A DNA stretch of 64,000 nucleotides from Lates calcarifer (taxonomy: Eukaryota; Chordata; Actinopteri; Centropomidae), in assembly GCF_001640805.2 (NCBI RefSeq), contig NC_066853.1:27978378-28042377 (forward strand), read 5' to 3'. Of the stretch, positions 12,532-25,111 are shown piece by piece; the stretch's first letter is position 1, and every line of letters begins with the position of its first letter. Position numbers and translations under genes: made by a program. The notes beneath the pieces were generated by a model that saw nothing but the letters and a program-made list of their open reading frames with translations, had not been told where the DNA came from and made no database searches.

Positions 12532-13254
12532 GTCATTAGAGATTGAATTTGAATAATTTATGCTTGAATTTGAATTGCTCAACTAAAATAATTGCATTAA
12601 AAACAGAATTTGAATCACATAATTTCAATTGCATTGTTCAACTTTAATAATTGCATTGAAAAACTGAATATGAAAAGCATAATTTGAAATTGAATTTATC
12701 AAGTGTGAAACTGAATTCCAGTAAACATGAAAATGAATGTAAGGTTATGACATAGAACCTCAGTTTTTATTTATTTTTTATTCTTTTTTTTACAGAAGCA
12801 GTATAGTATAAATGGGACGACACACTTGTAACTGTCCAGTCTGGGTAACATTTGTTTGTCTGAGTCAAACATGGCTAGATAGCATTAGCATGTGCAACAG
12901 CTGAGGAAAAATTTAGCATAAGCACTGCTGGAAATCCAGGAGATGTGCAAGAAAATCATCCGCTAGGGCAAAAAAAGTAAAAAAAAAACAAACAAACAAA
13001 AAAAACCCCCTAAAATTCATATTGACATGGTTGTCAACAGCCAAATGTGTGCCTCAGTAAACTTAAATTGAATTGCAAGAACTGAATTTTCAAGTTTACT
13101 GGAATTCAGTTCCAAACAAATAATTCTATTTCAAATTATGCCATTCAGCTTCAGTTTGTCAATACAATTATTCAAGTTGAGCAAATCAAGTTATATGTAT
13201 AGAAATAAATATAGAAAAATAATATATAAATAATTCAACTTCAGTTTCTAGTGA
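12532..13254. mobile_element. Non-autonomous element with long terminal inverted repeats
   Basis: The left end starts GTCATTAGAGATTGAATTTG. The reverse complement of the right end starts GTCACTAGAAACTGAAGTTG. The match continues imperfectly inward for about 170 bp; for example, ATGTTTACTGGAATTCAG of the left arm (reverse complement) pairs with AAGTTTACTGGAATTCAG near 13,098. No coding capacity is visible between the arms. It looks like a foldback or MITE-type DNA element. I could not identify a target-site duplication. Confidence 0.7.
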
Positions 13255-13783
13255 CATTGCTCATTCTGAAGGTTCTAGCACTGGTGCAGTGTTTCTTAAG
13301 CAGACAAATCCATAAGATGATTTCATCATCAGAGAGAGGGGAAATGTTAGCTCATTTTAACTGTATGCTTTGTCTCATTTAGATGTTGACTTTAGTGCAT
13401 TTTGCACCACTTTTGTTTGAATATTTATCTTTAAAGGAAAATTCTGCCAGTTGATCTTCACATCAAAGTGAACTGAATCAACAAAAGGTACACATCAGAC
13501 ACAGCACAAGTGTGTGTCTTAATAATAATTTTTTTAAAAGTCAGAACCAGTCAACATGAGTCACAACACACACTGTTTTTAGCCCGTGACCTTTCACCCA
13601 CTTCCTAATTACTCAATTGTGATTCCATATGCACAGTAACGCCACATACTTCGATATATTTACTCCATAATACTCAACGTTTGAAGGTCTTTGATAATCA
13701 GAGTTTTGTTTATTGAAATGTATCTCAATGATCTGGTTGTTGTTTAAGGCAATATTTATCTGACTATATTTGTTTGTTTGTTT

Positions 13784-13804
13784 GTGCGTGTGTGTGTATG
13801 TGTA

Positions 13805-13859
<55 letters not shown>
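13784..13859. repeat. (TG)n(AG)n compound microsatellite
   Basis: A TG tract with a few TA interruptions passes directly into an uninterrupted AG tract. The opposite-strand form of the same compound array occurs at 18,836-18,898. Confidence 0.9.
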
Positions 13860-13862
<3 letters not shown>

Positions 13863-14375
13863 GAAGGAGGCTGATGTATGATTGTTCTTTTAGGGAACTT
13901 GTTGATGTGTTCTTCTCTCAGGGACACCCACCTAATTATTTTCCTCCATTCTCATTTATATTTTTTGACACAAGCACAGATCTCTCATACAATAACCAGT
14001 GCAGGTTATTTTCCCTAAAGATAAAGCATCATTAGGACTATCTAGAAAAGAAACAAGAATTCCTTTTTTTTTGCATAAAATAATTTGAAACAATTTTAAA
14101 ATAATTTGAGAAATAAGCCATAATTGCTCGTTGTTCTTATAAAATGAGATGTGTCGACTATTCATCACATCACTCAACATTTTGGATTTCTCTTTGTTTT
14201 TCTTTTTTTTCAGCACACATACAATTATTAGTCTTCCAAAATCCCAGAGCATGTGTAGTCAGAAATATAGGCTCTGTATGTCATTTCATAGATGTCCACA
14301 TAAGGCACAGGGAAAATCCACTCAAAACTATAAGTAAGGCAGTAGTTCATACTCAGATACTGGTGCTGTACTTCA

Positions 14376-14440
14376 GGTTCAATTCAATTCAGTTCAATTC
14401 AGTTTTATTTATATAGTGCCAAATCACAACAGAGGTTATC
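14376..14440 (-). repeat. L2 LINE 3'-tail fragment
   Basis: Short repeats of TTCAATTCAG-type sequence lead into TTTTATTTATATAGTGCC and a CAAATCACAACAGAGGTTAT segment. This matches the reverse-oriented 3' tail of the L2 copies at 2,362 and 51,140. Only the tail is preserved. Confidence 0.75.
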
Positions 14441-14469
14441 GGAAGTAACGGATTGGATATACTGTAGGT

Positions 14470-17280
14470 AGTCTTTACACTTGTACCTCTGGTTGTCACA
14501 GACACTGGGAAATGTAGGAAACATAAAGATCTTTGTAAGTAGAGCTAAATGTATGGAGCCTTGAGTACAATGACAATTTTACAGTTTTTAATTGGTATCA
14601 GTTCATAAATTATTTGATTTAACTTGTCAAAACGGACCAAATTTACATTTACATTATTTATTATGAATATCATAAATATTTGTTTAGTAATGAATTAATT
14701 GTGTAATGTTAAAATGAATTTTAAAGAGTTTTTAATATACTTTTGTTATTCAATTTACTTGCAGTCACTTGAGTCTGGCCAATCAAACTCTATCAAGCTC
14801 CGTGGGATTGATGGGAATAAAACTGTATCCGGCACACTGCTTACACAGCTGTAAATTAAAGACAACCTTTATCATTTAAAGCAATGCAATAATTTTCTAA
14901 AATGTATTTTTCAATTCAAATCAATGTTTAGTTTCAATTTTGAGTTAATCCATTCTTAATCAACTTATTTTAAGTTGTACAATGCAAAGTTGAAATACAA
15001 ATTCTGTACATTCAAAATTGTAATGAAATTGTTTAAAATGCATAATTTTTCATCGGCACACTCTGAGACAGTTTAAGGAAAAGTGTAAAAAAAGTAATTC
15101 CTTTAAAGTACTGAATAGTGTAAAATGATTTAATGATTTATTTCTCTTCCTGGTATGCATACCCAAATTCTGACTGGCTCAGTTCAATCGTTCAATGAGC
15201 TGATCGGCAAACATGCCTGAATTTCTGTCGAGTACTGAGCAACTGAATCATCTGGATGACTGATGGGAGAAATGTTCTACTGGTTTAGTGGTTTGTGTCA
15301 TGAATGTACATATACTGAGGTCAAGCCATTAGCAGCAATGAATTGTTTACTGTGCATATGAGCTTCTGCTCTGCCCATGATAGTTCAAGAATGTATGTCA
15401 TATCAACAGAGCAGAAACCACATCACTGGCTAGATGTTATACAGCCATTTTATATGGAGCTCATTTCTGTGTGTTCACATAACTCATTAAATACCAAACA
15501 AGAAAAGAAAATATTAGCCATTGTTAGATTAGATTTTTTAAAGGAGCTCTACACCTCTGGCTCAACAACATGGTGCAGAAGATGAATATTAGACATTGTT
15601 AGACATGTTTACTTCTCTGTAATGGTTGTTAGTGATTGTTGTGTTTTCATTTTTATTTCCACAGAAGTTTTTTTGTCTGCAAGAATAGTTCCTAGTTGTG
15701 CTACCTTGTCTGATTTGTTTATGAGTCATGTTTGTAAATATATTAACATGAGCATTAAAGTTTCTTTTGGTTTTTTTTTTTTTTATAAATTTGTCCACTC
15801 GTAAGTCATGCACTAGCAAGAAAATTACTAATAATATATATATATATATATATTTCAATATTCAACATATATATTCTCATTCAACATTCAAAGCCCTGGT
15901 AGAAAAAGTCAGTGATCCTTGGATTTATTTACTGGTCGAAGGTCTTCTGGCAACATTATACTCAAACAAGAGCTTGTGGTAGCTATAGATCAGACCTGCA
16001 CAATGTTTAGGAGGAAGTTTGGGCCTGTCCTCTGTCTCACAGCATCTATATTGGATTAGGGTCTGAGCTCTGACTGGGCCTTGCCAAAAGGCAGACTGTC
16101 TTTGTTTGAAGTCTGTAGTAGTAGTAGTAGTAGTCATTCTGTAGTGGATTTTGATGTTTAGGGTAATCTTCCTGCTGCATCACCCAACTGCTACTGAGCT
16201 GCTACTGATATATTAATAGCCGATCCCAGCCGACATTGGGCAAGAGATAAGAACAGAGATATTTTTGGTTGGTCATCTTTTTTATATTTATAATAATTCA
16301 TACATCCCTGTTCTTGGTATTGTGCTTTGTTATCCTTAAAAAGCTTGAGCCATTCTAGACCGAGACAACAGTATTATGAGAAAAGACTTGTTGATAACAT
16401 TACACCTCAATAAATAGCCATGTGAATTATTCAGAATTCCTATTAAGATATGTAGCAATGTATATTGTTGTAGCAAACATGCATAAATATGACTTTTGCA
16501 TGTAGTGTTTTCATTTTTATTTCCATCACCTCTATAGAGACCTGATGAGCTTGATATATTTAATATTTTCAATATCAACAAGTGTATTATTAAGTTAGGA
16601 AGGAACACACACAATGACTAGGTCTAAATATATAAGCAAAATAGCAAATAGGTTTAGGCCATGAATGCTGAGATGTAATTTGCAGATTAAGCTCACTTAT
16701 TTCGGCATTAGTCCACTCATGAGCAGGTAATGAAATATTTTGCCTACTTGAGCTGTCCTCTCAGCTGTAGACTGATGAGAAGAGCTGTGATCTGGATCTG
16801 TATGGTGGCCTGGCAGTGGTTTTGCCAGTGCATCTCAAGTGTCAGTTAAAGACAGTCCTGAAACTCAGTTGGGCCCTTTGCAGTTCTTTGTTGGGCAAGC
16901 AGCCTACCTGGTTTTCATGAACATTGATGACAGAATAAGACACAAGGTTGAAACAACAGGGATACAGTGCATGGTGAATGGCTGTTAGCTCAGTGCAAAT
17001 GCAACCAGTCCCAGAATCTCTGGCACTTTACAGTGAGTAGAGTTTGTGTACACATATTTGCCTTCCACCATAATCATTTGAGACATCACACAAGAACTTG
17101 ATGGCACTATTACTGGCAAGAAAGAAACAATGTGTCACTTGCAAATCTTAAACAAATTGATCCGACATGATTAATGATACAGAAAAGTTCTTCGGCTACT
17201 CATTAAGATAGAATAATGGGATGAGATGAAAAACACCACCTGTCAGCCCATTGTGTAAGTGATGCTTAAAAGTAATTGCT
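14470..17280. other. No recognisable gene; small simple repeats
   Basis: Contains an AT run at 15,832-15,853, a (TAG)n run at 16,116-16,134, and a reverse-oriented scrap of the GCCCAATGTCAGCTGGGAT tail repeat near 16,220-16,245. Otherwise nothing is supported. Confidence 0.5.
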
Positions 17281-17281
17281 G

Positions 17282-17445
17282 AGGTGGCCTGATGGCCGAA
17301 TGGTTAGGACACATACCATATGGTCTGAGCAGCTGGTCCCCAGTTCGACTCCCGGCTGGCCGGACCCTGTCTTTCCCCTACTCTTTCCCTGCATTTCCTG
17401 CCTCTCTTCACTCTCTATCAAATAAAGGCTAAAGTATAAGCTGAA
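17282..17445 (+). mobile_element. tRNA-derived SINE
   Basis: The head carries a pol III A-box-like TGGCCGAATGGTTAGG (about 17,293) and a B box GTTCGACTC (about 17,343). They are spaced as in a tRNA gene with a variable arm. A pyrimidine-rich body and an AAATAAAGGCTAAAG-like tail follow. The tRNA-like head does not fold into a clean cloverleaf without mismatches and is joined to a SINE body, so I call it a retroposon, not a tRNA gene. Confidence 0.75.
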
Positions 17446-17470
17446 TAGATAATGGATGGATGGATGTCAG

Positions 17471-18480
17471 AATGAGTGTTCATTGATTTCAGCTCTCCGT
17501 TCACTACCACCATCCCACAACAGCTGATTGGGAAGCTGAGCACAGGATACCTCGCTAGAACTGGATACTAGACTTTTTCGCCTGCAGGCCACAGTCAGTA
17601 TAGATAGGAAGAAAAAACCTTGAGCATCATCACACTGAGCATCAGCTCCCCTCAGGGCTGTGAGCTCAGTCCACTTTGTTCACCTTGCTGACCCGTGTTG
17701 CTAGATCCAGTTCCAATTCCATATTGATAAATTTGCTGACGACACGACATTGGTCGGTCTTTTCATGATCAACAATGAAGTATACTACAGAGCGGAGTTG
17801 AAGAAATTGGCCATATGGTGCAGCAACAACAACCTGTCCTTGAATGTGGAGAAGACCAACACATAGTACTGTAGTTGACATCAGAAAGGTTGTAGTGTGC
17901 ACACCCCACTGACCATCAACAAGTCAGCAGCACCAAATTCCTCGGGGTGCACATTGCTGATGATCTGAACTGCTCTATCAACACTACTGCTCTTACCAAG
18001 AAAGCCAAGCAGCACGTCTATTTCCTACAGAGACTGAGAAAAGTAACCCCCCCCCCTCCATCTATCATGAAAACCTTTTACAGAGGAACCATCAAGAGCA
18101 TCCTGACACACTGCATCACTATCTAATCGAGGAACTGAGTGGTCCCTGCAGAGAATAGTTAGAGCTGCAGAGAAGATCACGGGTGTCTTTCTCCCTTCAA
18201 TTGCACCTACACAGACTGGTGCGTCAGAAAGGCCACAAACATAATGTCTGACCCCTCCCACCACCTCTTTGCACTCTTGCCATCTGGAAGTATGCTCCAG
18301 AAAATCTGTACGAGATCCACCAGGCTGCCGAATAGCTTTTTCCCTCAAACCATCAGACTATGAACTCCCTCAGAATTCTGTTCCCAATCCCTCTGTCAAA
18401 CACCAAATGATAACACATATGTACAAACAATGCACCAGCACTTTAAGTGTCTGCTGACACTGTCTGTTTTTAGGACACTT
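17471..18480 (+). mobile_element. Rex1-like LINE fragment (CR1/L2/Rex1 group)
   Basis: Translated in pieces, the plus strand gives the C-terminal half of a Jockey-group RT: SSPQGC near 17,650, then KFLGVHIADDLNCSINTT (about 17,935-17,990), KKAKQHVYFLQRLRK (about 18,000-18,045), TFYRGTIKSILTHCIT, and near the end an LLPSGS...STRLPNSFFP block. Stops and frame changes interrupt it, so it is a dead 5'-truncated copy. A related copy lies at 60,830-62,400. Confidence 0.75.
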
Positions 18481-18835
18481 GTTGCATCAGCACTTTTACC
18501 TTAAGCTGCTTATATTTAAAAAAAAAAAAAAAAAATCAAATCTTGCTCTCTTTCTATATCTTTTCTAAATTGATCTTTTGTTGTTTTTAAATGTCACCTG
18601 CAACCTGATCTGTAGAGTATGGTATTTTTCACCTGACCCTAACCCTAACCTGATTCTGATTCCAGATAGGAGTTTACATCATAATTTTTAGTGACTTTTA
18701 CCTTAACGTGGTCCCTGGTGCATGTCCGTTTGCATGTCCCCCACTGTGAGCTCAAAAGTAAATAATAACGCTTTAATCCCCCTGTGAGCTCATTTAAGAC
18801 CCCACCTGTTATTTTATTAACATCTCTCAAGGTAT

Positions 18836-18898
<63 letters not shown>
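18836..18898. repeat. (CT)n(CA)n compound microsatellite
   Basis: A CT tract runs directly into a CA tract. This is the reverse-complement arrangement of the array at 13,784-13,859. Confidence 0.9.
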
Positions 18899-18902
<4 letters not shown>

Positions 18903-19494
18903 GTATATATGATCTTTAAATGATGACTGCACCTCTAAATCAGTTCATCACAGAGAAGAGAGCATTGCTAGCAGGGATCACAGACCACATTTTGTTAATT
19001 TGCTGTGGCAAAACACCCCACTCCTTTCCTATGGGCCTCTACCATCTTGATATTTTGTCTCTAGAATTTGCAGCTGCAAGATCACATCAAGCTCTGGAAT
19101 CCCTGGATCACACAGCAGATGAATGCTAGAAAGGTCTTTTTGATCCCTGTTGTGTATGTGTTTTGGATATTTTGTGGTCTAATTGAAACTTTCACTGTTA
19201 TAGCAGGTGTTTAGGTCATGGCAGCTATCTATCACTCAGGTTAGTGTGGTTGAAAGCTTAGAGGACAAGGTGTAAAAATATTGATGCCATTGTCATCAAA
19301 GTATATACATGTGCAATATTAACTTGTTACATAATAGCTTGGGTTGCAGATAACAGTATGAATGATAGTGCTGCTGTTGCCAACCAATATGCATTTATGT
19401 TTCTATCTTTTCTCAGACATGAGTCATCACCGTTACAAATGTACTCTATGCTACGTGGGCTGCAATGGAAAACTTAACTGGTGACTCTAATTAA

Positions 19495-19676
19495 TTAAGT
19501 AGGTGTGAATGTGAGTGTGAATGGTTGTTTGTCTGTATATGTCAGCCCTGCAATGGACTGGTGAGCTGTCCAGGGTGTACCCCACCTCTTGCCCAATGTC
19601 AGCTGGGATAGGCTCAGCTGACATTGGACGATAAGTGGTATGGATAATGAATGAATGAATGAATGAATTTCAACAA
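19495..19676 (+). repeat. Abundant teleost SINE/LINE-tail repeat with (GAAT)n end
   Basis: The segment contains CAATGGACTGGTGAGCTGTC, GGGTGTACCCCACCTCTTGC and CAATGTCAGCTGGGATAGGC, followed by ATAAGTGGTATGGATAATG and GAAT repeats. A closely similar copy lies at 30,897-31,055. I recognise it as a very common fish repeat end but cannot assign its parent element. Confidence 0.7.
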
Positions 19677-19764
19677 CTAGTGCATGGTTTGTCGTGTGAT
19701 TTTGCTCAGAGAATGAACTCTTAGGATTTTTATGAACTCAGCTCTTCCTTAGGCACCACCATGA

Positions 19765-20930
19765 AGAAGACATGTTAGTTCTCAGTGCTGCTTTTGATAC
19801 GATTGACCATCACATCCTTTTACAGAAACTGGAGCATTTTAATGGCATTAAAGGTGCCACACTAAACTGGTTTAAGTCCTATTTATCTGATAGGCTTCAG
19901 TTTGTGCATGTTAATGACAATTCCTCCACGTACGCAAAGGTTGGACATGAAGTTCCACAAAGGGTCTGTGCTTGGACCAGTTCTCTTCACTCTCCATAAA
20001 TTTCCATTGTTATGCAGATGATACACAGCATTATCTGTCAGTGAAGCCTAATGATACCAATCGGCTAGCTAAACTTCAAGCATGTCTTAAGGACATTAAA
20101 ACTTGGATGACAAGCAACTTTTTACTATAAAACTCAGATAAAACTGAAATCATTGTACTTGGTCCTGAACACATCAGAAATACATTTTCTAATGATGTAG
20201 TTCCAATAGATGGCATTGCCCTGGCTCCCAACTCCACTGTAAAGAATCTGGGAGTTATCTTTGATCACAATATGTCCTTTAACTCACATATAAAACGAAC
20301 TTCTAGGACTGCCTTCTTTCACCTGCGTAATATTACCAAAATTAGACATTTTCTGTCTCAAAAGGATGCAGAAAAACTAGTCCATGCATTTGTTACTTCT
20401 AGGCTGGACTACTGTAATTCATTATCATCAGGCTGTTAAGACTCTGCAGTTGATCCAAAATGCTGCAGCACGATTACTGACAGGAACTAGGAAAAGAGAC
20501 CATATTTCTCCTGTGCTAGCCTCTCTACATTGGCTGCCAGAATGCTGGTTTACTGGTGGTTCCCAGAGATTCCAGGAATAGAATGAGAGGCAGAGCCTTC
20601 AGCTGTCAAGCCCCTCTACTGTGGAACCTTCTCCCAGTTTTGTTCCGGGAGGCAGACACCCTCTGTATCTTTAAGAGTCGGCTTAAAACTTTCCTCTTTG
20701 ATAAAGCTTATAGTTAGGGTTGGCTCAGGCTTGAATCATCCCTTAGTTATGCTGCTATAGGCCTAGACTGCCGGGAGATCTCCCATGATGCACTGAGCTT
20801 CTCTCTCTCTCTCACTCTAATTAATACTTAAATTATCACTACTATCATTACTAGTACTGTATTATTGTTATCACTTTATGTTTTTTTTTTTAACATGGAA
20901 CCTGTCTTATGCTATTCTCTCACTATTCAG
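19765..20930 (+). mobile_element. Decayed L2-type LINE copy
   Basis: Pieces of RT are readable on the plus strand: VLSAAFDTIDHHILL (about 19,772), WFKSYLSDRLQFVHV, a YADDTQHYLS box near 20,010-20,040, LGPEHIRNTFSNDVVPIDGI (about 20,160-20,215), TVKNLGVIFD, and HISPVLASLHWLP near the end. Frame changes and stops break it. The same family, in the opposite orientation, occupies 51,121-52,670. Confidence 0.85.
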
Positions 20931-21999
20931 GTACATTTTAATATTTATAATACACCATTTCTTGTATACTGAAAATATAGTCACTTTTGAAACATACAAA
21001 TATTCAAAACCTGCTCATTTATGGGAATGAGACAAAGCTTTTGGATTCTCTCTGTGGCTCAGGAACTCTTTGATAGGTGGACAAGACTAACCAGGGATTA
21101 AATCACCAAATCATGATGAAACAAATACAGTATATCCAACTTATCCAGTGAAATTAACCTCTGTGATTAAAATACTGAAAGAGGACAGAGAGAACGTGTT
21201 GCCTATGAGGATGTCAGAGCAGAGATTTTTTTTTTTTTTGCGAAAGCAAATATCAGAGCTGAGGTAGATTACATTATGTTGGCCAGATAAGGCATTTCTA
21301 CTACAGTTTCTAACTGACATATACATTGGTTGTACAGAGACATTTGTCATTACTGTAGTGTTGTAACATTTTTCTTTTTTGTATTTTACACTGTTAACTG
21401 TTTTTATTATTCTGAAGTGTACTATGATAGCCAGAAACCTATGAATGCTGTTTTTTGTTGAAACTGCCATTTGACAGCTGTAGAGAATATCTGGCCTTTA
21501 TAATTGGATTACTATTTGAATGTCTAAATGAGTAACAAAAAACAATGGACTTTGGCTTGGCTTAATCAACAATACAAGGAAATTTCATTTTCATGGCAGT
21601 CAGTCAGTTGATTAATGTATTTACTTTTGACTCATGAGTTAATTGTTCTGAGTGTGTAAAAGATGTTAGTAGAACAAATGCAATAATGTGCTGCATAATA
21701 TAAACAGATGTGGTTATTATTACATCTTACACACTGAGGACTGTGTTTCGGAAAAATGCCAATTAAGCAGTTAGTTCCAGTTAAGAGCAAGACCTGTTTG
21801 TCCCAGTCACACTTTCAAATGTCATTTCACCAATTTGTAGCTGCTTGAATACAGGTTTCTGGGTTTGGTTTTCTTTCTTTGCAGTCAGCTGGTAGTTTAC
21901 ATGTAGTTTTTGAGTTCCATTTCAATCTTCCTTATCCTTGTACAACTTTATCTGCACCAGGTGTACATCATATTACACATAGGAAATGCCAAAAACACT
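20931..21999. other. No recognisable gene
   Basis: Only short frames are present, and nothing further is supported. Confidence 0.4.
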
Positions 22000-24192
22000 T
22001 TCAATAACTTTTATTGTTTTCCCCAATACATCTGTACAATCAGCAAATCAAATTTAAGATGAGTCTAGCAAAAACTGATCTGTACATGTTAAATGCTTTT
22101 GGGCACAACAGCTTAACACCCATTTAAATAATCAAATGATGACTTGTCTAGCTGTCCAAACACTTAAAGTCTGTTCCACAGTGTGAGAACATTAAGTGAC
22201 TTCACTGATAGAGAGGAAGCAGGATGTACCTGACCAAACCAAATAGAAACAAACCAAAAAAAAAAAAAAAAAAAAGTTCCCTTTATATCTCTTTCTCTCC
22301 AGTGTTATAGAAAAGTACAGTCAATCTTATTTACAGAGAAATGAACAAAACCCTAGAGGGTCTCTGGGTAGCAGGGGGAAATACACCGGCATATTTATCT
22401 AGACTTAAAAAAAAGAGAGACAGGAGCAGAGTTCATGAGAAACAGAGGAAGGATACAAACTAGCCAATAACAGACAATATGGCTACTGCTCCGATTCCAG
22501 CACCAATATGTGCTTACGTTCTTCAAGAAATAATGCATGTCTTATCTTCTATACATCTGAATTTGAAGTTTTCAAGCACAGTCATCACCCTGTCCACTAT
22601 CAGCTGCCCTCCGGCATGTTGATTTACAAAGCAATCATCTTATTAACCATTCCTGAGATACATTATTGAAGTAATGTATTATTAAGGGCTTTTACCTGTG
22701 TGATGTTTGACAACAGTTATTCAGTCAACTTTCCTAATTCTTAGTATAACTCCCCCACCCCCTGCCCCAAATAAAGCTGCCTTATTGCTAGAGTAACACT
22801 GACTTCATTTCCACTGAAATGAGACACAATAAAAATAATGACGTACATGGATTTAATGTTATTTAGAATTACAGTCATTGTGGAAATTAGTCTCTTTTTC
22901 ACTCGGCCCCTTCAAGCTGAATTTAACGTCGTCATTTCAGAAGTGCAAACACAGGGAAGGTCTGACTTCATTATGCTGGATGAGGATTATAATTCAGTGT
23001 TTTAAAAAATACATTTCTACTACAGTGACAAGACACATTAACTGAAATCCAAAGATAAAATGCTGCTGCAGTATGTAGGATTGTGGTTCTCCCTCAGAAG
23101 CACCTTGTTCTTCAAATATGGTTTAAGTGATCCAGACAGGTGGTTCAGCAAGCAATATTACCCGATAAAACTGTATCCATTTCAGGGTAATGAAATATAT
23201 TCCTTTTTCTTAGGTGTGATTTCTTCTCAAATTGAAGCCACACTGAGTTGATGGGATCTGTTTTTGTCTGAGTTCCTGAACCATGTATCAGTTTCTGTGA
23301 ACACATTCTTTTTGAGTTGGATTGATGAAAACCTCAACTTTCTTAATAACCCAATCTCTCCATAGGTATCACTGTCATCTCGTGTCATATTAAGTACACT
23401 TGTGGCTCTGATAGTGTCATTTGTCATTAAGGACACCTATTCCACACGAACACTCTCATACCTGGATAGGAAAACCCAGAGTAGATAGATGACTGGTAAT
23501 CAGCTCTGTGATACTGGTTATCTGGGGGGGTTCCCTAAGCAAATCCACTTCATTATACAAGCTCCTAAAAATCGAAGTTATCTCAACAGTTTTCAGGTTT
23601 GGTCTTGAGGACTTGAAATCAAACTGTGTCAAATCATCAATTATCAAAGTTAAATCTGTTATTCACATGTGAAGAACAAGTTGCTGCTCTGCACTGCACA
23701 CTGTATTTTAACACACAGGCTGATACATGACAGGGTCCACTGAGACTTTGAGCACTCAGTTTATACAAATGTCAACACAGTGAAGTGATGAACAAGGGTG
23801 CTCCTGGGTCAGTTTACAATGCATACTAATGACACAAACCAGATTTTCATCACTTGTTAAAAATTGGTCTTCACTGAAGTGCAGCACTGCAAACTATTTT
23901 GTGTGGTCTTTCCTTCCCTCATCAGTCTGAGTTAATAGTGGTTCCCTAAGTGGAGGTCTTTGTAGACATTAGAGCTTCACAATAATGGTAGCATTATGCC
24001 ATCATACTGAAAGTGATCAGATTAATCACTAACATAGTGTGTTAATGCTGAATCCCAGCTATGACTGCACAGAATTGAACAGGTACATCACAAAGACTAA
24101 TCAACTTGGACCTCTAACAGCTTTGTTCCCCCTCAAATTTCCATGTTTAAAAAATGCACTCAGTCTTTATCTTAAAGGAAGAGGAAATGTCT

Positions 24193-24197
<5 letters not shown>
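22000..24197. other. Gene-free stretch; possible distal 3' UTR sequence on the minus strand
   Basis: A TTTATT at about 22,013-22,018 reads AATAAA on the minus strand. The 22,000-22,700 part looks single-copy apart from an A run near 22,257. It could be a distal polyadenylation region for AKAP1, 4.2 kb downstream of its stop, or belong to another minus-strand gene. No exon is visible here. Confidence 0.25.

Positions 24198-24262
<65 letters not shown>
24198..24262. repeat. (AT)n(AC)n compound microsatellite
   Basis: An AT run passes directly into an AC run. It abuts the end of the inverted-repeat element that starts at 24,261. Confidence 0.9.
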
Positions 24263-24266
<4 letters not shown>

Positions 24267-25111
24267 GCACTTTATTAGGAACACCACATTAATACAGGGT
24301 ACAGACTCCCTCCTGCACTCAAAACCTGAGAGTCTTGATTCTGGTCTATGTTGTTGTGACTGCATCACATGATTACTGCACATTCATGCTTCAAATCTTC
24401 AATTTATTCAAATCTCAGAGGTGCTCTGGTGACTGGAGAGGCCACTCAAGTACACTGAACTCATTCTCCTGGTCATGACACCAGTTTGAGATGGTGCATT
24501 ATGATGTTGGAAAAAGGATGAGGAGGGGCCCACAGTGTGCCAGGAAAACATTCCCCAAACCATTACACCATTACCACCATCCTGGACTGTTGACAGGTTG
24601 GGGTAGGTTGGGTCCATGAAATTATGCTGTTTACACCAAATTCGGACCCTATCATGTGCGTGTCTCAACAGATCGAGATTCATCAGGCAAGCTATTGCAT
24701 TGCAGGCTACTGCAGCCTCAGATTTTTGTTCCTGGCTGACAGGAGTGGAACCCAACATGGTCTTTTATGGAGATACTTTTCTGCTCACCACTGCCACTAC
24801 TTACTGTAGCCCTTCTGCCAGCTCAAACCAGTCTGCCTATTCTCTTCTGATCTCTCTTTTACAAGGCATTTATGTTTGCACCAGTCTGGCAACCTCTAGA
24901 CTGTAGACTCTAGATCTCTAGACTGTATGAAAATCCCAGGAAATCAGAAATACTCACACTAGCTCATCTGGCACCAACAATCATGCCACAGTCAAAGTCA
25001 TTGAGGTCTCACTTATGCCTCATTCTGATCTTTGATGTAAACATTAACTGAAGCTACTAACCTGTGTCTGCATGAGCATGTGTGCAGGTGTTCATGATAA
25101 AGTGCTTAGTG
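24261..25111. mobile_element. DNA element with about 25-bp terminal inverted repeats
   Basis: The left end reads CACTAAGCACTTTATTAGGA. The reverse complement of the right end reads CACTAAGCACTTTATCATGA, with similar sequence continuing a few bases inward (AACACC). The interior has only short frames on both strands. These ends are common among fish repeats. I cannot assign a transposase family from the sequence alone. Confidence 0.65.

Noticed and set aside
13800..13860. CRISPR-like or other spaced direct-repeat array
   Set aside because: The repeats are simple microsatellites without spacers, and this is a vertebrate nuclear sequence.
15589..15858. 89-codon minus-strand ORF
   Set aside because: Lys/Asn/Ile-rich translation of AT-rich and TA-repeat DNA, with no domain and no splice context.
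17282..17360. A functional tRNA gene
   Set aside because: A and B boxes are present, but the cloverleaf is imperfect and the sequence continues into a SINE body and tail.
18630..18652. Telomere-like CCCTAACCCTAACC
   Set aside because: Only about two and a half units, most simply a chance or LINE-end sequence; no subtelomeric context.
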